Shown one piece after another: positions 52,312 through 60,483 of a DNA stretch of 64,000 bases. Each line of letters opens with the position of its first letter. The first letter of the stretch is position 1. The DNA comes from Chitinophaga filiformis (GTDB lineage Bacteria; Bacteroidota; Bacteroidia; Chitinophagales; Chitinophagaceae): the NCBI RefSeq assembly GCF_900102545.1, contig NZ_FNBN01000001.1, positions 1,601,125 to 1,665,124 of the forward strand, written 5' to 3'. The notes below the pieces were generated by a model. It was not told where the DNA came from. It was given only the letters and a program-made list of their open reading frames with translations, and searched no databases. Made by a program: the position numbers and the translations under genes.

Positions 52312-52441
52312 GTCAGGAAAAAGCATATCTGTTTGAAAGGCACTATATACCAATAACCATATTCTTTTCATTTTCAACCCACAACACGCAGAAAGTGATT
52401 CCCAGGTTTTTTATGGTGTAATGAAATTATTATAGTTTTAC

Positions 52442-52930
52442 GTGAATTACTATAATGATAATGGTATTATCAAACGTGCTTTGATGAACTATCTGCCTAA
52501 TGCATTTGATCCTCCTGTATGGTATCTGGTAATGCCCATCTGCGGCGTTGCAGGAGAGGCATTTACTGAAAAGCGGTATGCAGATATCCTGGCCGCCAGG
52601 CTGAATAGCGACCAGCGGAATGCGTTGATAAAAGTGGAAGATTATACTTTTATGCCATCTGCCGTGCACCTGATCATACGGGAAGTGGCCCTTTCCCTCG
52701 ACATATGGTGGCCGGCATTTATGACCGCTATCCTGGAAGAGCTAAATAAAAAATGGCCCGGGGGAGGTTTGTCATGGTGTGATTATACCTCCGAACGCAT
52801 CGCCGATGCCGAAGCGTTTGAACATCGGGCCTACGAGCTGCTATACCTACCCGTATGGAAAGGACTGGCCACTGACCCGGAAGGTTATGCCTATAATAGC
52901 GTGAACAACAGGGCCAGGATTGACCTGTAG
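52442..52930 (+). CDS. REP-associated (Y1/HUH) transposase homologue lacking catalytic residues
   Basis: The 162-residue protein (GTG start; ATG 52484 possible) aligns by order with Y1_Tnp/RAYT proteins: 'VWYLVMPICGVAGEAFTEKR' for the first strand, 'VEDYTFMPSAVHLIIREV' where active enzymes have MPNHVHLL, a middle helix, and 'ADAEAFEHRAYELLYLPVWK' plus 'LATDPEGYAYNSV' for the Y-I-x-x-NP-x-x-AGL...YxySS end. The first His of HUH is Ala (SAVH), and the helix that normally holds the nucleophilic Tyr has none. The frame is intact. It may be a domesticated hairpin-binding protein or decaying. Confidence 0.6.
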   Translation: MNYYNDNGIIKRALMNYLPNAFDPPVWYLVMPICGVAGEAFTEKRYADILAARLNSDQRNALIKVEDYTFMPSAVHLIIREVALSLDIWWPAFMTAILEELNKKWPGGGLSWCDYTSERIADAEAFEHRAYELLYLPVWKGLATDPEGYAYNSVNNRARIDL

Positions 52931-52932
52931 TT

Positions 52933-53454
52933 TTATAATAACAACGCGCCTACTTCTTCCCAGCTGTTGACCCTTTTAAAATCAGTTACATGAACGTTAT
53001 GCGGAGCAGTGAACATCAGTGCTTCTCCTTTGAACGGTTGCAGGTTCTTTACGTGGTCGTCTATCATATAGTCGGCCTGCACAATTGTTTTGGATCCGCA
53101 GAATACAATGTTCTGCCAGCTTATAAACGGATAGAACTCTTCCAGCCATTCCAGTTTCTCCGGTAATGAATTAGGAAACTCCATTGCGGCAGATACGATG
53201 AATACTTCGTGTTTATCATATAAAGCTTTGATCACTTCCTGACTATCTTTTATAACCGGTTTCGTCCTGAAGAATCCCGGCTCATACAAGAACCCGCGTA
53301 TCACTTCCTTCCCATGAGGAAATCCGGATGTTTCCGGTTGTCCGTATAATGTTGCTTTATCTACCTGCACGCCATAGCGTTCGGCATACCAGTTAATGTA
53401 TTGCTGGGTGGTATCTGCCATAACGCCGTCCATGTCTATTGCAATTCTTGCCAT
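52933..53454 (-). CDS. 5'(3')-deoxyribonucleotidase-type HAD phosphatase
   Basis: The 173-residue protein is a HAD phosphatase of the NT5C family: catalytic Asp7-x-Asp9 (AIDMDGVMADT), 'FRTKPVIKDSQEVIKALYDKHEVFIVSAAMEFPNS', and 'IVQADYMIDDHVKNL' for the acidic motif IV. It dephosphorylates (deoxy)nucleoside monophosphates in known members. It is convergent with the transposase homologue and divergent from the DeoR gene. Confidence 0.9.
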   Translation of the reverse strand: MARIAIDMDGVMADTTQQYINWYAERYGVQVDKATLYGQPETSGFPHGKEVIRGFLYEPGFFRTKPVIKDSQEVIKALYDKHEVFIVSAAMEFPNSLPEKLEWLEEFYPFISWQNIVFCGSKTIVQADYMIDDHVKNLQPFKGEALMFTAPHNVHVTDFKRVNSWEEVGALLL

Positions 53455-53467
53455 ATTCTGCTGTTTT

Positions 53468-53546
53468 TTGCAAAGTTAGCCTTTTTACTGAAAATACATA
53501 GCATGATATTGCAAGATGTTTCATATTTTTGCAGGAAATTGCAAGA
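53468..53546. promoter_or_regulatory. TTGCAA repeat cluster, candidate operator of the DeoR regulator
   Basis: ATTGCAAGA occurs at 53508-53516 and 53538-53546, exactly 30 bp apart (about three helical turns), flanking the -7 element TATTTTTG (53524-53531). A third TTGCAA lies at 53468-53473 near the start of the divergent nucleotidase gene. This layout suits autoregulation by the DeoR protein (inference). Confidence 0.5.
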
Positions 53547-53548
53547 AT

Positions 53549-54295
53549 ATGCTGAAAGAAGAGCGGTTTGATTATATACTCAGGAAGCTGCAGACAGACC
53601 ATAAGGTGCTGCATACAGAGCTGAGCAATGATCTGCAGGTATCTGAAGATACGGTGCGGCGCGACCTGGAAGTACTGGCCCAGAATGGCCTGCTTATCAA
53701 GGTCAGAGGAGGCGCTATTCCGCATTCTCCCAATCCGTTTGCTTTTAATGAGCGTATCAACATCCATGAAGACGATAAAAGAGCGATTGCTACCAAGGCA
53801 TTGTCTTTTCTGCATAACGGACAGACGATCATTATGGATGGAGGTACTTCCACCTATGCCCTGGTAAAACTGTTTCCTCCTTCACTGCAGCTCACCGTAG
53901 TGACGCCAAGTATCCCCATTGCTATGCAATTAATGGAGCACCCGGGCGTGGAGGTCATCCTTACCGGCGGCAGGATCTTCAAGAGTTCTCAGGTCACTTC
54001 TGGGCTGGATACGATCAGGATGCTGGAAAAACTACGGGCGGATATTTGTTTTATGGGAGTGTGTAGTCTGCATACCGAAGTAGGGGTAACAGGACCGGAT
54101 ATGGACGAAGCAGCAGTGAAGAACGTGATGGTACAGTCAGCCAATAAAGTAATTGCGCTGGTAACCAGTGATAAGATGGGTACTGCGGAGCCTTATAAGG
54201 TATGTAATATAACAGCGATGGACACAATTATAACAGACGAAGCGGGCGTAGCACTGGCAGCACCTTACCGCCAGCTTGGAATAAATGTTATCTGA
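53549..54295 (+). CDS. DeoR/GlpR-family transcriptional regulator
   Basis: The product from MLKEERFDYILRKL is ~248 residues with the N-terminal DeoR HTH ('LHTELSNDLQVSEDTVRRDLEVLAQNGLLIKVRGGAI') and the sugar-phosphate-sensing DeoRC domain ('GQTIIMDGGTSTYALVKLFP', 'LTGGRIFKSSQVT'). Met12 of the open frame (53549) is preferred because the -7 element lies between 53524 and 53531. It overlaps or abuts the MFS gene, so it probably controls that transporter. Confidence 0.92.
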   Translation: MLKEERFDYILRKLQTDHKVLHTELSNDLQVSEDTVRRDLEVLAQNGLLIKVRGGAIPHSPNPFAFNERINIHEDDKRAIATKALSFLHNGQTIIMDGGTSTYALVKLFPPSLQLTVVTPSIPIAMQLMEHPGVEVILTGGRIFKSSQVTSGLDTIRMLEKLRADICFMGVCSLHTEVGVTGPDMDEAAVKNVMVQSANKVIALVTSDKMGTAEPYKVCNITAMDTIITDEAGVALAAPYRQLGINVI

Positions 54296-54332
54296 CAAAC
54301 AAGAAAGTTTAAGTATTTCAAAGCCAACAAAT

Positions 54333-55484
54333 ATGGAATTGACAATCAGTCATTCGCACAAAAGAACCACACGCATTGCCGTAAGCGCCCTGTTTTTTCT
54401 GACTGGCCTATGCTTTTCCAGCTGGGCATCCAGGATTCCGGTCATCCAGGAAAAGTTGCATCTCTCCGAAGGTGCCCTGGGTAGTATGTTACTGGCCTTA
54501 CCTATAGGCTCTATGTTATCGATGCCGGTAGCCGGAGTAATGGTTGGCAAATACGGCAGTCGCCAGGTGCTGATGATTGCCGGTCTGCTGTACGCAGGGA
54601 TATTACCCACACTCGGCCTGGCCGGATCAAGCTGGCAGTTATTTGGCTGCCTGGTATTGTTCGGTTTCTGCGGCAACATGGCCAATATTGCGGTTAACAC
54701 GCAGGCTGTGCTTGTAGAAGCGATGTATGGCCGTTCTATTATGGCCTCCTTTCACGGACTCTGGAGCCTGGGTGGATTTACAGGTGCATCCATCGGTTCT
54801 GGTATGGCGGCGATGGCGATAGTGCCTTATCAGCATTTCCTGTTCATTATGGTGCTGGGTATCGTTATTGTGGGAGTGGCTATCAGGTATGCGGTAACAC
54901 ACGATGCGCCAGCTGGCGCAGAAAAGACACCTTTACTGGCCTGGCCCGACAAGGTACTGCTGATACTGGGTATCATCGCTTTCTGTTCCATGATCTGTGA
55001 AGGCACGATGTTCGACTGGAGTGGTGTGTATTTTAGGAAAGTAGTACAGGCTTCAGATAAAACTGCCGGTCTGGGTTATACCGCATTTATGAGTACCATG
55101 GCAGCGTTCCGCTTTGTGGCCGACTGGCTGACAGTACGTTTCGGTACTAAAAGGATGTTGCAGGTGAGTGGTGCCCTGACCGCAGGTGGATTGCTGATAG
55201 CTGTAACATTACCATATTTCGCTACTGCCATATTTGGCTTCCTGCTTGTAGGAGCAGGTGTATCTTCGGTAGTGCCGCTGGTATACAGTGCCGCAGGACG
55301 TAGTAAGCCAGCTGCTCCTGGTATGGCGCTGGCAGCTGTGTCTACGATAGGTTATCTCGGCTTCCTGGCTGGTCCTCCGCTGATCGGGTTTGTGGCACAG
55401 GCTACAAGTTTGCGCATTTCGTTTACCATCATTGCTTTGATGGGCATGTTTATCGCTGTAATGAGCAAGAAAGTAAAAGCTTAA
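54333..55484 (+). CDS. MFS transporter
   Basis: The product from MELTISHSHKR is ~383 residues with about 12 transmembrane helices and MFS features ('FFLTGLCFSSWASRIPVIQEKLHLSEGALGSMLL', 'GKYGSRQVLMIAGLL' as the loop 2-3 motif). It resembles the YbjJ group. The preceding deoR-type gene suggests a carbohydrate or nucleoside substrate, unproven. An in-frame ATG at 54285 overlaps the regulator by 11 nt and would add a hydrophilic 16-residue head. Confidence 0.88.
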   Translation: MELTISHSHKRTTRIAVSALFFLTGLCFSSWASRIPVIQEKLHLSEGALGSMLLALPIGSMLSMPVAGVMVGKYGSRQVLMIAGLLYAGILPTLGLAGSSWQLFGCLVLFGFCGNMANIAVNTQAVLVEAMYGRSIMASFHGLWSLGGFTGASIGSGMAAMAIVPYQHFLFIMVLGIVIVGVAIRYAVTHDAPAGAEKTPLLAWPDKVLLILGIIAFCSMICEGTMFDWSGVYFRKVVQASDKTAGLGYTAFMSTMAAFRFVADWLTVRFGTKRMLQVSGALTAGGLLIAVTLPYFATAIFGFLLVGAGVSSVVPLVYSAAGRSKPAAPGMALAAVSTIGYLGFLAGPPLIGFVAQATSLRISFTIIALMGMFIAVMSKKVKA

Positions 55485-55539
55485 TTGTAGGATCAACTTG
55501 AAACGCTGGATATGGCCGGTGTACCTTTCATGAGTTTTC

Positions 55540-55705
55540 ATCTTCCATAGATCGGCTCCGTCAGATGCTGTGTTTGTAACGCCGTTGGTAATCCGGGGAC
55601 GTATTTGTATCCGGTATATAACAATACATCTAACAAAACGTCAATCGGCTCCGTCAGGTGGCCGTTATGTTTGTAGCCCCCAGTGCAACCGGGAGGAGGT
55701 TTTAG
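55540..55705. repeat. Degenerate REP-like repeat, two partial copies
   Basis: TCGGCTCCGTCAG occurs twice (about 55550 and 55650), followed by TGTTTGTA and a CCGGG-rich segment, as in the repeats at 30.3 and 63.8 kb but more diverged. Confidence 0.65.
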
Positions 55706-55712
55706 ATAAATA

Positions 55713-55742
55713 AAAGGGGTTGATCATTACGATCAGCCCCTT
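55713..55742 (-). terminator. Terminator of the 55.8-kb lipoprotein gene
   Basis: AAGGGGTTGATC and GATCAGCCCCTT arms with a 6-nt loop; on the minus strand T residues follow. Confidence 0.85.
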
Positions 55743-55766
55743 GCATATGTTGAAATAAAGAGATGA

Positions 55767-56840
55767 TTATTTTTTAACAAGTTCCACTGTATAAGAAGTG
55801 TTGTCGAGCCTCACTAAAGTAACCAGCTGAGGCGTCATTTCCAGGATCTTTGCCTGGTAGGAATAAAAATTATCGGACTCAATGCCATTGTTGTCAACCA
55901 CGATGGTCATGATCTTTGTCTGAGGATTGAATGACCATCCGCCTTTTTCGAGTTTGCTTACCGTCTGGGTGCCATAAGCCAGTTTATCGCAGGTCGAATT
56001 GTCCATCACAACACGGGAAAGCGTAGCGGAGAATAGCTCACTGTATTCATTCATGTCTGTAAACATCAGGTCGTATTTCGTTACCGCTGTAATGGCCGCA
56101 ATACCGGAAAAACAACTCTGCTGATTATTCAGGCAGTATTGCACCTTGCCACTCGCACAGGTGAAATTGGTATAGGACGTATCAGGAATATAGTAGTTCT
56201 GCCATACGCCATTTTTATCTGTCTTCCGGTTCACTTTCCAGGAGCCGACAAAATCCTGGAAGTCAGCAATACCATTCTGGCTGTGGATACGTACATGCGC
56301 CAGTACATGGTTGCTGATATGACCCAGTGAGTCATAAGCGGCATAAGTCAGCGATAAGGTATCTCCTACAATGTATTTAGGCAGTTTGACAATAATGGAA
56401 GAGTCTACATAATCGCCCTGACGGAACAGGGAACCTTCCGGCTGAGGTGCCTGCCTGTAAAAGCCACGGCTGGCAGAATAATCTACTTCAAAATGCAGGC
56501 TGCTGCCAACGATAGACACATGATAGCCCTTAATCGTAGACTCATAATAACTGAAAGTAGGTTTGATAACGATATAACGGCCGCTGATAGCGTCTACAAT
56601 GTTTTTATTCTCTACAAGCACAGGGGTTCCGCTTGCTGTTGTTGCCGCAGGTATAGCTCCTGGAGTGGAAATACCAAAGGCAACTTTTACTTTGGTTGAT
56701 AGTAGCGCTCTGTCGCTGAGGTAAACTGTGTCAATTTTTGCAGGTGGTTCGTCGCCACCGGTATCCTCTTTAGCGTCTTTCTTGCAGGCATAAAATGCAA
56801 GACTGCATGCCAGCATCCCGAAAAATAGAACTTTTTTCAT
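55767..56840 (-). CDS. Lipoprotein of unknown function
   Basis: The 357-residue protein has a signal peptide with lipobox FYAC (Cys19) followed by KKDAKED. It has a beta-rich middle ('GISTPGAIPAATTASGTPVL', ~55-195, Ig-like feel) and a C-terminal region (~200-355) beginning 'FVGSWKVNRKTDKNGVWQNY', which looks lipocalin-like and has paired cysteines. Single gene with its own terminator; no partner suggests a role. Confidence 0.75.
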   Translation of the reverse strand: MKKVLFFGMLACSLAFYACKKDAKEDTGGDEPPAKIDTVYLSDRALLSTKVKVAFGISTPGAIPAATTASGTPVLVENKNIVDAISGRYIVIKPTFSYYESTIKGYHVSIVGSSLHFEVDYSASRGFYRQAPQPEGSLFRQGDYVDSSIIVKLPKYIVGDTLSLTYAAYDSLGHISNHVLAHVRIHSQNGIADFQDFVGSWKVNRKTDKNGVWQNYYIPDTSYTNFTCASGKVQYCLNNQQSCFSGIAAITAVTKYDLMFTDMNEYSELFSATLSRVVMDNSTCDKLAYGTQTVSKLEKGGWSFNPQTKIMTIVVDNNGIESDNFYSYQAKILEMTPQLVTLVRLDNTSYTVELVKK

Positions 56841-57269
56841 CAGGTATCAGGGTTTGAATTAATGATCAGATTTATAATTACTGTTGTTTAAATATTACGC
56901 CCAAATGCTCATCGTTCCATTTACTGTGTCTCTTAATCTCTCTAAAATATTGCCACCCATTTATGCTATAAGTATAATATGACGGATAAATCATATTATA
57001 TACGATTACCTTCTCTTCCGGGATTTCACTACGGTATTAAGGAATTATGTTTTTTCATACCGGGTCTAAAAAGCGCAATAACAGTTCTGCCATAAATATA
57101 TGTGTTTTTCCGGATATGTGGGCCGTCCCGGATGCATAAACAGGAGTGGCTCGGGATAAATATGTATATTAATATTATTCGTCAGGCTAAGCGCTTGTCA
57201 GTAAAGGATTTACAGCACTGAGCTTCTGCATGCGTTAAATTTAATTGCAACAATAAATTTTGAAACCCT
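56841..57269. other. Intergenic stretch upstream of carB
   Basis: About 430 bp with no recognisable gene, RNA or repeat; AT-rich in the middle. Pyrimidine-responsive control is possible, but no attenuator was seen. Confidence 0.4.
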
Positions 57270-57277
57270 TAATTTTG
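57270..57277 (+). promoter_or_regulatory. Promoter -7 element (TAATTTTG) of carB
   Basis: Exact TAnnTTTG match 70 nt upstream of the ATG, with ATTG about 21 nt further upstream (57245-57248). Confidence 0.5.
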
Positions 57278-57346
57278 CACGATTTTTTTGTCGGGTGAAT
57301 GGTAATAAAATCAGTAAGGTTTCAAATTTTTCAATAGAATACGCAA

Positions 57347-60166
57347 ATGCCGAAAGATTCTTCTATCAAATCTGTTCTTATTATTGGTTCTGGTCCTATT
57401 ATTATTGGCCAGGCTTGTGAATTTGACTATTCCGGCTCCCAGGCAGCCCGTTCGCTGCGCGAGGAAGGTATCAGGGTAGTGTTGATCAATTCCAATCCGG
57501 CTACTATCATGACTGACCCTATGATGGCCGATAAGGTATACCTGTTACCGTTAACGGTAGAAAGTATAGAACAGATACTGGAAGAACAGCAGATCGATGC
57601 CGTATTGCCTACCATGGGTGGACAAACAGCACTGAACCTTTGTAAAGAAGTGGATGAGCTGGGAATATGGCAGAAATACAATGTTCGCCTGATCGGTGTG
57701 GATATCAAGGCCATTGATAAGGCTGAAGACCGCGAGCAGTTCCGCCAGTGGATGATTCGCCTGGGTGTACCTGTTGCGCCGGCTAAAACAGCCAACTCCT
57801 TCCTCGAGGGTAAAGAATTTGCCCAGGAAATAGGATTCCCGCTGGTAATCCGTCCTTCCTTCACCCTGGGTGGTACCGGAGGCGGTTTCGTTCACAGCAA
57901 GGATGAGCTGGACGAAGCTTTACAGCGCGGTTTGCAGGCATCTCCCATCCATGAAGTACTGGTAGAAAAAGCGGTACTGGGATGGAAAGAGTTCGAACTT
58001 GAACTGCTGCGAGACGCCAATGACAACGTTGTGATCATTTGCACCGTAGAGAACCTGGACCCAATGGGTGTCCATACCGGTGATTCCATCACAGTTGCGC
58101 CAGCCATGACCCTGAGCGATACCGCTTTCCAGGACATGCGTAACAAGGCTCAGATGATGATGCGTGACCTCGGTAACTTCGCCGGTGGTTGTAACGTACA
58201 GTTTTCACTGAATCCTGAAAACGAAGAACTGATCGCTATCGAGATCAACCCTCGTGTAAGCCGCTCTTCTGCACTGGCATCCAAAGCCACCGGTTATCCT
58301 ATCGCCAAAATCGCTGCGAAACTGGCTATAGGTTATACACTGGATGAACTGGAAAACCAGATCACCAAAACTACTTCCGCTTTCTTTGAACCTGCGCTGG
58401 ACTACGTTATCGTAAAAATGCCACGCTGGAACTTCGATAAATTTAAAGGTGCTGATCAGACCCTGGGCTTACAGATGAAGTCTGTAGGTGAAGTAATGGC
58501 TATCGGCCGTACCTTCCCTGAAGCTTTGCAGAAAGCCTGTCAGAGCCTGGAAAACGATGCCCTGGGCCTCGGTTACTACGGTAAATCTGCCATGAAGAGT
58601 GAGCAGCTGGTAGAAAGACTGAAGACGCCTACCTGGGACCGTATCTTCCGTATTAAAGACGCCCTGATGGAAGGTGTTTCCGTGAAGCATATCCACCAGA
58701 TGACTTATATCGATAAATGGTTCCTGAACCAGATTAACGATATCGTGAACATGGAAAAGCAGTTGATGGAGCATGATCTGGATACTGTTCCAAAAGAACT
58801 GCTGAACGACGCCAAGAGAATGGGCTTCTCCGATATGCAGCTGGTACACCTGTTCGGTAACTGCGAAGAAGATGAAGTATATCAAAAACGTAAAGCACTG
58901 GGCATCACACGTACCTACAAGATGGTGGATACCTGCAGTGCCGAGTTTGAGGCTATCACACCGTACTTCTATTCTGCCTTTGATACTGTAAACGAAAGCA
59001 AACCTTCCGACAGGAAGAAAGTGATCGTACTGGGCTCAGGTCCTAACCGTATCGGTCAGGGTATTGAGTTTGACTACTGCTGTACACACGGTTTGCAGGC
59101 CATCCAGGATTGCGGATACGACGCTATCATGGTAAACTGTAACCCGGAAACAGTATCTACCGACTTCGATATGGCCAACAAACTGTACTTCGAACCGGTA
59201 TTCTGGGAGCACCTCTGGGAAATTATCGAACTGGAAAAACCGGTAGGGGTGATCGTACAGCTGGGCGGACAAACAGCCCTGAAGCTGGCTAAACGCCTGG
59301 AAGAAAAAGGAATTAAGATCATCGGTACCTCTTTCGATAACATGGATATCGCAGAAGACCGTGGCCGTTTCTCCGACCTTCTGAAAGAACTGAATATTCC
59401 TTATCCGAATTATGGTACTGCATACAATACTGATGACGCTATAGAAGTAGCCAAGGAAGTAGGCTATCCTGTGCTGGTACGCCCATCTTATGTACTGGGT
59501 GGTCAGCGTATGCGTATCGTGATCAATGAAGAAGAACTGGAAGCATCTGTACTCAGCCTGCTGAGACACCTGCCGGGTAATAAGATCCTGATCGACCACT
59601 TCCTGGATCGTTGCCAGGAGGCAGAGATCGACGCTATCTTTGATGGCGAGAACTTCCATGTAATGGGAGTGATGGAGCACATTGAACCAGCTGGTATCCA
59701 CAGTGGCGATAGTAACGCCGTACTGCCAGCGTTCAACCTGAGCCCGTTGGAAGTGACCACCATGGAATATTATGCAGAGAAGATTGCCCGTGCGCTCGAT
59801 ATCCGTGGTCTGATCAATATCCAGTTTGCTGTTAAAGGCGGACAGGTATACGTGATCGAGGCGAACCCACGTGCTTCCCGTACTACACCATTCATTGCAA
59901 AGGCATACCAGGTACCATACCTGAACATTGCTACCAAAGTAATGCTGGGTGAAAAGAAACTGACAGATTTCACCATCGAGAAGAAACTGGACGGTTTTGC
60001 TATCAAGGAACCGGTCTTCTCCTTCAATAAATTCCCAGGTGTGAATAAGGAACTCGGCCCTGAAATGAAATCTACCGGTGAAGCGATCCGTTTCATCAAA
60101 GATCTCAGGGACCCTTACTTCAGAACCCTGTATAAGGAGAAGAGCATGTATCTGAGTAACAAATAA
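57347..60166 (+). CDS. carB: Carbamoyl-phosphate synthase large subunit lacking the allosteric domain
   Basis: The 939-residue protein holds both synthetase halves: the first ATP-grasp (start '[23 protein letters not shown]', [12 protein letters not shown]) and the second ('[21 protein letters not shown]', [14 protein letters not shown]). It ends '[20 protein letters not shown]...', exactly where the MGS-like allosteric domain (last ~135 residues of the 1073-residue E. coli protein) would begin. It makes carbamoyl phosphate for pyrimidines and arginine. carA is not adjacent. The stop is clean and a strong terminator follows, so this is the natural end and not a frameshift. Confidence 0.96.
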   Translation: MPKDSSIKSVLIIGSGPIIIGQACEFDYSGSQAARSLREEGIRVVLINSNPATIMTDPMMADKVYLLPLTVESIEQILEEQQIDAVLPTMGGQTALNLCKEVDELGIWQKYNVRLIGVDIKAIDKAEDREQFRQWMIRLGVPVAPAKTANSFLEGKEFAQEIGFPLVIRPSFTLGGTGGGFVHSKDELDEALQRGLQASPIHEVLVEKAVLGWKEFELELLRDANDNVVIICTVENLDPMGVHTGDSITVAPAMTLSDTAFQDMRNKAQMMMRDLGNFAGGCNVQFSLNPENEELIAIEINPRVSRSSALASKATGYPIAKIAAKLAIGYTLDELENQITKTTSAFFEPALDYVIVKMPRWNFDKFKGADQTLGLQMKSVGEVMAIGRTFPEALQKACQSLENDALGLGYYGKSAMKSEQLVERLKTPTWDRIFRIKDALMEGVSVKHIHQMTYIDKWFLNQINDIVNMEKQLMEHDLDTVPKELLNDAKRMGFSDMQLVHLFGNCEEDEVYQKRKALGITRTYKMVDTCSAEFEAITPYFYSAFDTVNESKPSDRKKVIVLGSGPNRIGQGIEFDYCCTHGLQAIQDCGYDAIMVNCNPETVSTDFDMANKLYFEPVFWEHLWEIIELEKPVGVIVQLGGQTALKLAKRLEEKGIKIIGTSFDNMDIAEDRGRFSDLLKELNIPYPNYGTAYNTDDAIEVAKEVGYPVLVRPSYVLGGQRMRIVINEEELEASVLSLLRHLPGNKILIDHFLDRCQEAEIDAIFDGENFHVMGVMEHIEPAGIHSGDSNAVLPAFNLSPLEVTTMEYYAEKIARALDIRGLINIQFAVKGGQVYVIEANPRASRTTPFIAKAYQVPYLNIATKVMLGEKKLTDFTIEKKLDGFAIKEPVFSFNKFPGVNKELGPEMKSTGEAIRFIKDLRDPYFRTLYKEKSMYLSNK

Positions 60167-60188
60167 GTCGTACCTTTATATCGTAACG

Positions 60189-60222
60189 AAAACGGGCGTC
60201 CCGCATCAGCGGACGCCCGTTT
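60189..60222 (+). terminator. Terminator of carB
   Basis: AAAACGGGCGTCC and GGACGCCCGTTT arms with a 9-nt loop, 23 nt past the stop codon. Confidence 0.92.
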
Positions 60223-60253
60223 CTAATATAATCTTAACCCCTTCAGCTCCGGA

Positions 60254-60312
60254 TTAAGTCCATCTTAAGTCCACCTCAACTCCACCTTAACTCCATGGTA
60301 ACGCCATGTTAA
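60254..60312. repeat. Six-copy 11-bp periodic repeat
   Basis: A TNAA-centred unit (TTAAGTCCATC type) recurs with an exact 11-bp period at 60254, 60265, 60276, 60287, 60298 and 60309. The third base-set varies (TCAA, GTAA) but CC/CA steps persist. It lies between convergent carB and the tricorn gene and may mark a protein-binding array. Confidence 0.7.
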
Positions 60313-60483
60313 AAGCATCTGTAGGCGGGGGAATAAGCATATATACCCCTGAAAATTACCTCTCTAAAATCTGCTTTGTTAAAATAACATTACTTCGGAT
60401 GATTATAGTTCTCTGCAGACGATAGTTCCTGATAGCTTGGTCGTCGCCGGAAAAGGACTGAGTAATCCGGTCAGTGAATAAGG

